Source of the DNA: MGBC108787 sp964430695
Lineage (GTDB): Bacteria > Bacillota_I > Bacilli_A > RF39 > UBA660
Direction of reading: 5' to 3'
NCBI GenBank assembly: GCA_964430695.1
Contig: CAYSFO010000043.1
Coordinates: 1 to 10,560, forward strand
Length of the DNA stretch: 10,560 nucleotides
A model generated the notes under the pieces. That model was not told where the DNA came from and did not search any database. It saw only the letters and a program-made list of their open reading frames with translations. Made by a program: the position numbers and the translations under genes. Positions 4,987-10,560 of the stretch are shown in pieces. Position 1 is the first letter of the stretch. Each line of letters starts with the position of its first letter.

Positions 4987-6807
4987 TTAAAAGAATTTAT
5001 CAATTAGTTTTATGTATTCTTTTATCACATTGCTTGTCTTACTTTTATACGCTGTTTCTTTTGCTACTTCTATATTATCTGTAATAATATTATCTACTTT
5101 CAAATCTATCATTTTTTGTATATTATCTTCATTATTTACTGTCCAAGCATATATTTCTTTTCCTTCATTGTGAATTCGACTCACTAAAGATTTTGTTATA
5201 CTTGTTTCCTCAATACTAAAGGAATCTGCTGCTTTTAAAGATGTAATATTTCCATAAGCTAAACTCATTACATATACTGTTTTTTGACTCACATCCTGTT
5301 TTTTAACCTTTTCTAAAACTTCATAAACTTGTGATGTAATTACAGAGTCGTCTTTAAAATCATAAGCGTTGATTATATCAATCACACTTTTTTCAAAATC
5401 TACTTCGTGTCCTGTTGGTTTTAATTCAATATTTAGTTTTATATTATTCTTTTTTGCAAAATCAACTACATCTTCTAGTAAAGGAATCCGTTCTCCTTTA
5501 AAATCCTCACTAAAGAAGCTTCCTGCATCCAGTTTACTAATTTCTTCAAAATCTACTTCCCAAGTTTTTTTATCTAATCCTGTTGTTCTTTTTAAATTTG
5601 TATCATGAATGACAATAATCTTTCCATCACTCGTTTGTTGTACATCTAGTTCAATCCAGTCTGCTCCTAATTCTTTTGCACCTACAAACGCACTCATTGT
5701 ATTTTCTGGGTATTTTATACTCGCCCCTCTATGTGCAGTTACTTCAACAGTTCTCGTGAATTCAATATTAAGATTATATTTTCCTTTATATAAACCATAA
5801 GTAAATATGGATCCAAAGAGGATAGCAATTATTATACTTATAGAAAAAACAACTTTCAAAATTTTATTGTTTTTTGACTTCTTTTGATTTTCTTTCAACG
5901 GTACAGGATTTATTTCTTCTTTTTTTTCTTTCTTATGTTGGTAATATAGTACACTTATTCCTGCATAACTAATAGGTACTGCGAGTGCCGTATAAACAAG
6001 GAAAGATAAAGCAATAAATATCCATATAATTGTTGTTATAATACTATTTACAATTAAAATCTTTAATAACTTATTTAATCCAAAAATAATTAGTATTCCT
6101 AGTCCAACAAAGATAAAGTAAATAATCGTTGTAGTAGCTTGAATCAATATAAGAGAAATTAAATCTTTCAAATGTTTTTTAGAACCTAAAAACTTACTTT
6201 TTCTTCTTGCTTCCTTAAAATTCGAATCTTCTAACACATAATAATGTAATGCATATATCCATTTTAGCAATAAGGCAATTAATAAAATCACCACTACACT
6301 AAAAATAAGAATTAAAATCTGATTGTTTTTAATATAATCCATAATAAATTCGGGAATATGAATTGTTGATACAAAACCAGAAGCCACACCAATATTTAAA
6401 AATGGAATAAGGAATAATACTAAAAAAGCTAAAGGTAAATTTTTCAACCGAAAGACTTTTTTACATTTTTGTAAAGATATTAAAATGGCTTCTAAAACCT
6501 TAATTTTTCTATTTTGATAGGATTGATCTAATATGACTATAATTGTTGTAATATCAAACATAGAGTATAACATCATAATCATAACCAAAATGAATAATAA
6601 GAAAAAAGTAAGTGGATTTAACAGAAAAGAAAAAATATTTTCAAAAGTTAAATAACTATAACCTGTTACTTTCATTGTTAAATCAAATATTTTTAAAAAT
6701 AAAGGAGAAAATATGACTAAAGATAATATTTTATATAAACACTCAAAACCAACAAGTGCTCCTATATTGCAACGAATCATTTTTAGTATTTCTTTTGTTT
6801 TTTTCAT
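4987..6807 (-). CDS. Membrane-anchored glycerophosphodiester phosphodiesterase
   Basis: This enzyme family hydrolyses glycerophosphodiesters to an alcohol and glycerol 3-phosphate, using a metal ion and two histidines. The 606-residue protein has an N-terminal membrane domain of about seven segments (near 16-37, 68-93, 125-148, 163-184, 216-243, 250-283, 316-340). It resembles the GPDPase membrane domain found fused to GDPD enzymes. The catalytic TIM barrel runs from 350 to 590: AHRGAS (His359, Arg360), PENT, WIELDVQ (Glu386, Asp388), VIHD (His401), NIELKP (Glu461, Lys463), AWTVN and DNIITDN. Lysine- and arginine-rich loops at 97-125, 190-215 and 290-316 are best placed inside, which puts the barrel outside the cell, facing lipids or teichoic-acid-like polymers. 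The start at ATG 6805-6807 follows GGAGGAGG by 6 nt. A longer frame begins 17 codons upstream and lacks support. Last gene of the operon, 19 nt after its neighbour. Confidence 0.93.
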   Translation of the reverse strand: MKKTKEILKMIRCNIGALVGFECLYKILSLVIFSPLFLKIFDLTMKVTGYSYLTFENIFSFLLNPLTFFLLFILVMIMMLYSMFDITTIIVILDQSYQNRKIKVLEAILISLQKCKKVFRLKNLPLAFLVLFLIPFLNIGVASGFVSTIHIPEFIMDYIKNNQILILIFSVVVILLIALLLKWIYALHYYVLEDSNFKEARRKSKFLGSKKHLKDLISLILIQATTTIIYFIFVGLGILIIFGLNKLLKILIVNSIITTIIWIFIALSFLVYTALAVPISYAGISVLYYQHKKEKKEEINPVPLKENQKKSKNNKILKVVFSISIIIAILFGSIFTYGLYKGKYNLNIEFTRTVEVTAHRGASIKYPENTMSAFVGAKELGADWIELDVQQTSDGKIIVIHDTNLKRTTGLDKKTWEVDFEEISKLDAGSFFSEDFKGERIPLLEDVVDFAKKNNIKLNIELKPTGHEVDFEKSVIDIINAYDFKDDSVITSQVYEVLEKVKKQDVSQKTVYVMSLAYGNITSLKAADSFSIEETSITKSLVSRIHNEGKEIYAWTVNNEDNIQKMIDLKVDNIITDNIEVAKETAYKSKTSNVIKEYIKLIDKFF

Positions 6808-6826
6808 ACGGAACCTCCTCCATATT

Positions 6827-7429
6827 TTACTTTTCAAATGTAACAATGATATTGCCATTACCTAAATCAGGTAAATGATCAATATGGCCTATTTTTGTAT
6901 AGCTATAACTAGTATCAAATGATTTATAAAATAGTACTAGACAATTGTTTCCATAAAGCATAATATCTCCTGTTACAATATGTTTAGGACTTCTTGCATT
7001 TGTAGGCAATGGCTCATTCATATAAACATACTTTTCGTTTCCATTTAACTCACTCATTTCAAATTCTTGGGGTAAGCTATTTAGAAATGCTTGTGAGGTT
7101 TCATTATTTTCCATTTTTGCATTATATTTTTTACCATCTATTATGACATTGATATTTGTAGTCGTTTCCATATTCTTCTCTATCTCGCTTTCATCTTCAT
7201 TTACCGTATTATTTTTTATAGATACAGTACTATAAAGTTCTTTATTAAAAACTTCTATTATTATCCCTTCCTCATAGTCTAAATTTTTTCCTAATTTATG
7301 CACTTTTGTTATTTTATAAGTTAATGCTCTAAATTCAATAGATCCTCCATCTTTTAAACGAAAAGGTATTGGAATAAACGAAATCAATAAAAACAGAATC
7401 ACTACTATAATTAAAATCTTCTTTTTCAT
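6827..7429 (-). CDS. Membrane-anchored protein with cyclophilin-like domain
   Basis: The 200-residue product opens with MKKKILIIVVILFLLISFIP, a single N-terminal membrane anchor or uncleaved signal with no lipobox cysteine. The next segment (about 25-60: LKDGGSIEFRALTYKITKVH) resembles a short beta segment seen at the start of small secreted Firmicutes proteins. Residues 92-199 look like the bacterial cyclophilin-like fold: NINVIIDGKKYNAKMENNETSQAFLNSLP, TGDIMLYGNNCLVLFYKSF and TKIGHIDHL. Peptidyl-prolyl isomerase activity should not be assumed, because this subgroup is mostly uncharacterised. The linker 72-92 is rich in acidic residues. The start follows AGGAA by about 10 nt, and the gene lies 11 nt after the membrane protein gene at 7441-7725. 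It is probably extracellular, like the phosphodiesterase domain encoded next. Confidence 0.82.
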   Translation of the reverse strand: MKKKILIIVVILFLLISFIPIPFRLKDGGSIEFRALTYKITKVHKLGKNLDYEEGIIIEVFNKELYSTVSIKNNTVNEDESEIEKNMETTTNINVIIDGKKYNAKMENNETSQAFLNSLPQEFEMSELNGNEKYVYMNEPLPTNARSPKHIVTGDIMLYGNNCLVLFYKSFDTSYSYTKIGHIDHLPDLGNGNIIVTFEK

Positions 7430-7440
7430 GTACTATGTTC

Positions 7441-7725
7441 CTATTCTATTTTGCTGTTTGTTTTAATTAAATATGTTTTTTTAAATTTTATAATACTCAT
7501 TATAAGCATAAGTAATCCAATGAATATAAAAAAGATTCCTAAAAATATATTTTCTTTTAATGAAAGAAACCCTGCTAAAAATAGGAGCCCAATAACAACA
7601 ATAAAAAATAGGGCTATTATTATAATTAAAGGGTATCGGATATATTTAGGTACTTTACTGCTTTTACTTGCTTCAATGCTTCCTTCAAAAATTAATTCGA
7701 AGATAAATTCAAATATAAATTCCAT
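7441..7725 (-). CDS. 94-residue membrane protein with two helices, conserved hypothetical type
   Basis: I take the start at ATG 7723-7725, 7 nt after GGAG, giving MEFIFEFIFELIFEGSIEAS; a longer frame from 7752 has no ribosome binding site. Residues 1-15 are a strictly alternating acidic and aromatic or aliphatic pattern, probably an amphipathic helix or interface segment. A basic patch SSKVPKYIRYP (about 21-31) is followed by two membrane segments (31-53 and 58-80) and a lysine-rich tail. The basic flank and tail suggest both ends lie inside. The N-terminal pattern before a KVPKYIRYP-like motif reminds me of small hypothetical proteins in gut Firmicutes, but I know no function. It is in an operon, 33 nt after the GyrI-like gene and 11 nt before the cyclophilin-like gene. 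Confidence 0.82.
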   Translation of the reverse strand: MEFIFEFIFELIFEGSIEASKSSKVPKYIRYPLIIIIALFFIVVIGLLFLAGFLSLKENIFLGIFFIFIGLLMLIMSIIKFKKTYLIKTNSKIE

Positions 7726-7758
7726 ATCTAAACTCCATTCCAAAAGAATCATTTGTAT

Positions 7759-8397
7759 TTATTTTATTTTCTTAATTGGGTGTCTAATCACCGTTTTTAA
7801 TTTACTTATTTCACATCTTCTTGGATCACTTAAATAAATTTCATGATGAAATCTAGTCTCTGTTATATCTAACTCGTATCCATTTTCTTTCATATATTTG
7901 TGCATTAAATCGATTGTAGTCGGTTCATCATCATAGCTGCCAATATGCATACATTGAACGCAAAAGCCTTCCTCATAAGTTAAAAATTCAACTTTTGAAA
8001 AGTCTTGTTTTTTCTTTTTTGTTGCTTCCTCTATAGCCCAATCAAAATCACTCTTTGTTACAAAGTCTGGTAGTCTAATCATTGAAATAAAATTAAATTT
8101 ATCCTTACTTTTATAATCTATTCCATATTTATTACCTTCTTGCCACCAGAATCCTTCTAGAGGTGGAACAACATATTCAAAAAAACCTTCTATTTTATAT
8201 GCCCCCTTATAACTCATTTTTATAGTAAAAGCAATCGCATACAAAAGTCCTATTGAATTTTTATATTCACTATTTTCGTCATTAGGATTTCCTTTCCCTC
8301 TCACTGCAATATAATTCATTTTAGGAATTTCTATAATACTTGGTTTATTCTTTGGCATATAAAACTCTTTATATTCTTTTTTGTAATCAAAAGCCAT
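7759..8397 (-). CDS. GyrI-like small-molecule-binding domain protein
   Basis: The 212-residue cytosolic protein consists of a stand-alone GyrI-like domain, the fold also used as ligand-binding half of multidrug regulators such as BmrR and Rob. Visible motifs are MNYIAVRGKGNPNDE (about 27-41), FFEYVVPPLEGFWWQEG (72-88), GFCVQCMHIGSYDDEPTTID (144-163) and the characteristic HHEIYLSDPRR near the C terminus (184-194). No DNA-binding domain is present. Some stand-alone members are reported to hydrolyse cyclopropanoid genotoxins; whether this one does is unknown. The start is ATG 8395-8397, 7 nt after AAAGGTGAG. The GTG at 8407-8409, which would add four residues, is part of that ribosome binding site. 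It lies 38 nt after the DUF4026 gene, within the operon. Confidence 0.88.
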   Translation of the reverse strand: MAFDYKKEYKEFYMPKNKPSIIEIPKMNYIAVRGKGNPNDENSEYKNSIGLLYAIAFTIKMSYKGAYKIEGFFEYVVPPLEGFWWQEGNKYGIDYKSKDKFNFISMIRLPDFVTKSDFDWAIEEATKKKKQDFSKVEFLTYEEGFCVQCMHIGSYDDEPTTIDLMHKYMKENGYELDITETRFHHEIYLSDPRRCEISKLKTVIRHPIKKIK

Positions 8398-8426
8398 AAT
8401 AACTCTCACCTTTCTTTATCACTATA

Positions 8427-8459
8427 AATGTCTATCTATTTTTCTAAAAGATAGGCATT
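8427..8459 (-). repeat. Hairpin spanning the DUF4026 gene stop codon
   Basis: CTATCT/AGATAG plus an outer AATG/CATT form an 11-position stem with one C-A mismatch in the minus-strand RNA, covering the last codons and TAG of the DUF4026 gene. No T-run follows, so it is more likely an mRNA-stability or processing element than a terminator. Confidence 0.4.
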
Positions 8460-9698
8460 GTTTGGACTAATGGCTACTTCTTTCGTATAAATCATCCAAT
8501 CTGTTACATCATCAATTGTATACCAAGCAACATCTCCTGTATGCATATCTGGTATATCATAAGGTTCTTGTGTTAGTTTCGCTTGGAATTTGTTTCCTTT
8601 CATTTCCAGTAATTCAAACCAAATATGTTCAAACTTTCCCTTCTTCTTTAAAGGGAGACCTATTTTCAATAATATGGCATTTTCTTTATTTTTAAAAGCT
8701 TCTTTTACGTAAGAAAATCTTTCTATAGCAAGCTCTTTCATTCTTTCTGTTTCCTCATCACTGAAGAAAAATATTGGATTCTCTTTCCATAACTCATCAT
8801 AGATAGAAACTTTATTTAATACATGATTCTTTTCCTCTTCTTCACTTGTATATAAGAAGATTATACTTGTTTTCGTATTGTGACCATTTTCTCGATCTTT
8901 CGGTCCGCCTAGTTTTAATTTTTTATATTCCTTTATTCCTTTTATCCAAGGAACACAGGTGGCAACTATTGGATTGTTATTAATAAGATTCCCTATGTAT
9001 GCTCCATTATAGATTGGATTGAAAGGTTCTTGTTTATCAAGTAAGTACATAGCATAGGTATTAATCAAATTATAATGTTGCTCTGCATGTTCTTCATTTG
9101 AATCTACGATTTCAAGTTCTGTTAGACCGCATCTACAAAGTCCATGGGTATGTAGCCATACGTTTCCTTTCTCACTTGTTACCGCTTGCACATTAAATAA
9201 ATCTTTCGCACTTGGTAATACTTTAGATGTTGCCGTCATTTTTACCCATTTGGCAGGTAGCATTTTTTCTGCACTTTCATCTACAACACCTATTAAATCA
9301 GGAATTAAGGTTAAGATAATCTTTAATTGTAAATGAAATGCTTTTTTCGCATGTTTTCCAAATCCCATAAAAACTGTAATTGCCTTTTTTGCATTTAATA
9401 GGGAGTCTCTTTCTTCTTCACTAAATAAAAAATTACGATATAAATAACTTTCTGGAACGGAAATCCCTCCCCAATATAAGCCGACATCATATTCATCATT
9501 CTCATAAGCAATTTTTAAAGTTACCATTCCATTCAAGTCATAACTTGTATCTTTAATTTTAAAATCTTTGCTTGATGATAATCTTTCTATTCCTTTTTTA
9601 AAAACATCTTCACTATCTGTTTGAGGAATCCCCATCATATACGATTTTTCTTCCCAATAATTTAATGGTTTTTCTATCAATTTCTTTTTAAACATCAT
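8436..9698 (-). CDS. DUF4026 protein with C-terminal DUF2314-like domain
   Basis: The 420-residue soluble protein has the layout I know from DUF4026 proteins. The N-terminal alpha/beta part carries NYWEEKSYMMGIPQTDSEDVF and YDVGLYWGGISVPESYLYRNF (about 13-92). The middle has the cysteine/histidine-containing WLHTHGLCRCGLTELEIVDS (181-200), and the charged C-terminal half ends in a DUF2314-like segment (about 325-405: IWFELLEMKGNKFQAKLTQEP, HTGDVAWYTIDDVTDWMI). The HTHGLCRCG motif could bind a metal, but that is inference. No biochemical function is known to me. The start is ATG 9696-9698, or the next codon at 9693-9695, which has slightly better spacing from AGAGGT. First gene of the five-gene operon, with a leader of about 50 nt from the extended -10 promoter. 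Confidence 0.85.
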   Translation of the reverse strand: MMFKKKLIEKPLNYWEEKSYMMGIPQTDSEDVFKKGIERLSSSKDFKIKDTSYDLNGMVTLKIAYENDEYDVGLYWGGISVPESYLYRNFLFSEEERDSLLNAKKAITVFMGFGKHAKKAFHLQLKIILTLIPDLIGVVDESAEKMLPAKWVKMTATSKVLPSAKDLFNVQAVTSEKGNVWLHTHGLCRCGLTELEIVDSNEEHAEQHYNLINTYAMYLLDKQEPFNPIYNGAYIGNLINNNPIVATCVPWIKGIKEYKKLKLGGPKDRENGHNTKTSIIFLYTSEEEEKNHVLNKVSIYDELWKENPIFFFSDEETERMKELAIERFSYVKEAFKNKENAILLKIGLPLKKKGKFEHIWFELLEMKGNKFQAKLTQEPYDIPDMHTGDVAWYTIDDVTDWMIYTKEVAISPNNAYLLEK

Positions 9699-9754
9699 TT
9701 ATTACCTCTCAAACTTTCTTAGATTTTAATTTTTTGTTCTTCTACTTGTTAGTT

Positions 9755-9763
9755 ATTATAACA
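9755..9763 (-). promoter_or_regulatory. Extended -10 promoter of the five-gene operon
   Basis: TGTTATAAT on the minus strand is a perfect TATAAT with the TG of an extended -10 element. No good -35 is found 16-18 nt upstream, where the T-run of the preceding terminator lies; extended -10 promoters can do without one. Transcription should start near 9748. Confidence 0.7.
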
Positions 9764-9765
9764 TG

Positions 9766-9797
9766 AAAAAAACAAATCTTCTATACCAGTTGATTTG
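9766..9797 (-). terminator. Terminator after the GrpB-family gene
   Basis: On the minus strand a 6-bp stem CAAATC/GATTTG (9792-9797 with 9773-9778) and a 13-nt loop are followed directly by T7 (9766-9772). The long loop and short stem make it moderate. A second small AT hairpin (9801-9816) lies between it and the stop codon. Confidence 0.6.
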
Positions 9798-9816
9798 ACT
9801 TATAAATTGTAATTTA

Positions 9817-10371
9817 TTAATATCTATCTTTATATTTTTCTCTTGCTAAATTCACTATTTCCTCAACAAATTTTTTCTTACCAGCCGTATACAAATCTCT
9901 ATTAGGCTTGCATTTGTTACATAACTCTAATTTTAATTTTTCGTATTCTATAGCTTTTCGTTGATTCTCATTAAGATAATCTCTAAAGTATAATTCATCA
10001 CAGTCTCCATATTTTTTTATATGAATATGAAATACTTTATCTGCATAGCCATTTATTGTATATCCCTTATTAAAGGATATTTTGCGAGCAGATTCGCTCA
10101 TCAAAATATAATCATTGTTAAACAATATATCTTTTACAATTTCTTTATTATCAAAATTTATTTCTATTAGAATATCAATAATTGGTTTGGTTTTTATATT
10201 TCTAATTGCAGTGCTTCCAATATGACTTATTCTAGTTATATAATTGCCCAATAAAGATTTTAAAATTTTTTCTTCCTTTAAATAAATATCTTTAAAATTA
10301 TCAGTATTATCCGTAAATATTATTGGAAACAATTCCCATAACTTTTCTAAACGCATATCTTCTAATTTCAT
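9817..10371 (-). CDS. GrpB/UPF0157 family protein (nucleotidyltransferase fold)
   Basis: The 184-residue cytosolic protein matches the GrpB (UPF0157, COG2320) family in length and motifs. These are RISHIGSTAIRNIKTKPIIDILIEI (48-72, the nucleotidyltransferase-like GS motif and the acidic site), VFHIHI (113-118), LYFRDYLNENQ (127-137), AIEYEKLKLEL (140-150) and YTAGKKKFVEEI (161-172). In many members the GST is followed by AVPGL; here it reads AIRNI, a small deviation. Despite the name, the family is unrelated to GrpE chaperone partners, and its substrate is not established; isolated members occur as accessory genes in Firmicutes. The ATG follows AGGAG by 7 nt, 25 nt after the stop of the upstream partial gene, so the two may share a transcript. 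The terminator at 9766-9797 ends the unit. Confidence 0.92.
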   Translation of the reverse strand: MKLEDMRLEKLWELFPIIFTDNTDNFKDIYLKEEKILKSLLGNYITRISHIGSTAIRNIKTKPIIDILIEINFDNKEIVKDILFNNDYILMSESARKISFNKGYTINGYADKVFHIHIKKYGDCDELYFRDYLNENQRKAIEYEKLKLELCNKCKPNRDLYTAGKKKFVEEIVNLAREKYKDRY

Positions 10372-10396
10372 AAATTTCTCCTCTATAAATTGTGCT

Positions 10397-10560
10397 TTAA
10401 CAGTTACTTTTAAAATCGATATTCGCCAATTTTGCTTGTTTAATTAATTCTTTGGTTTGTAGTTTATATTGACGCCCATCTTTTATAAAATAAGTTCCAC
10501 ATTGTCTAAATTCAAAATTAACATTTTTTCTTATACATTGTTCTCTAATATCTAATGCCC
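10397..10560 (-). CDS. C-terminal fragment of a phage Gp37/Gp68-like (DUF5131) protein
   Basis: One open frame enters from the right edge (first full codon 10556-10558) and ends at TAA 10397-10399, giving 53 residues. They begin ALDIREQCIRKNVNFEFRQC, then GTYFIKDGRQYKLQTKELIKQAK, and end NIDFKSNC. The run DIREQCI..NV.F.FRQ.GTYFIKDG resembles the C terminus of phage Gp37/Gp68-family proteins (DUF5131), whose full-length members begin with a cysteine-rich WNPW..C motif. I base this on remembered family pattern, not a search. The start and most of the protein lie outside the window. The family is common on phages and mobile regions, but also occurs in bacterial chromosomes. It lies 25 nt upstream of the GrpB-family gene. 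Confidence 0.7.
   Translation of the reverse strand, partial: ALDIREQCIRKNVNFEFRQCGTYFIKDGRQYKLQTKELIKQAKLANIDFKSNC

Noticed and set aside
7451..7837. 128-codon plus-strand ORF
   Set aside because: It is antisense to the 94-residue membrane protein and the end of the GyrI-like gene, is isoleucine- and asparagine-rich, and has no ribosome binding site.
1..10560. Possible TGA reassignment, since the stop codons I read are TAA or TAG
   Set aside because: Tryptophan codons checked are TGG, the genes reach normal length with standard stops, and the sample is small and AT-rich.
1..10560. CRISPR arrays, tRNA or rRNA genes, insertion sequences
   Set aside because: I saw no regularly spaced direct repeats, no cloverleaf-like sequence and no transposase frame.

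Overview
The window is low-GC DNA from what looks like a Bacillota (Firmicutes) chromosome, possibly an uncultured gut Bacilli or Erysipelotrichales-like lineage. Evidence for this is the hrcA-grpE-dnaK order with CIRCE operators, a Gram-positive-type DnaK N-terminus, strong AGGAGG-like ribosome binding sites and very AT-rich spacers. Tryptophan codons checked are TGG and the genes run full length under the standard code, so a Mycoplasma-type code is not indicated. The taxonomic placement is inference. Every gene I support reads on the minus strand, so genes are transcribed from high to low coordinates.

Heat-shock block (1-2490). In transcription order this holds a consensus promoter, two CIRCE-type operators, hrcA, grpE and the first 272 codons of dnaK, which runs off the left edge. 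One operator spans the -35 box. The other covers the start of the transcript just ahead of the hrcA ribosome binding site.

Accessory spacer (about 2629-2922). Between hrcA and the next gene lies what looks like a compact type I toxin-antitoxin locus. It has a 45-codon hydrophobic ORF with a strong but hairpin-sequestered ribosome binding site, a GAAA-loop hairpin just after the start codon, and 5' and 3' ends of the predicted mRNA that are complementary over about 25 nt. A near-perfect promoter (TTGACA-N17-TATAAC) on the opposite strand inside the ORF would make an antisense RNA. I do not recognise the peptide family.

AbiEi/TPR gene (2938-4794). A 573-residue protein has an AbiEi-antitoxin-like winged-helix start, TPR-like helices, a long charged linker and a helical C-terminal domain. 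Its likely promoter has a run of 12 G between the -35 and -10 boxes, giving a 20-nt spacer. Loss of three G would restore 17 nt. This is the arrangement of a phase-variable promoter switched by slipped-strand mispairing.

Five-gene operon (4908-9763). From an extended -10 promoter near 9755-9763 the order is: DUF4026/DUF2314 protein, GyrI-like domain protein, 94-residue two-helix membrane protein, membrane-anchored cyclophilin-like protein, and a membrane glycerophosphodiester phosphodiesterase. A hairpin terminator follows at 4908-4947. The last three products are envelope proteins, two with domains predicted outside the membrane.

Right edge (9766-10560). A GrpB/UPF0157 family gene with its own terminator is preceded by the C-terminal 53 codons of a gene resembling phage Gp37/Gp68 (DUF5131) proteins.
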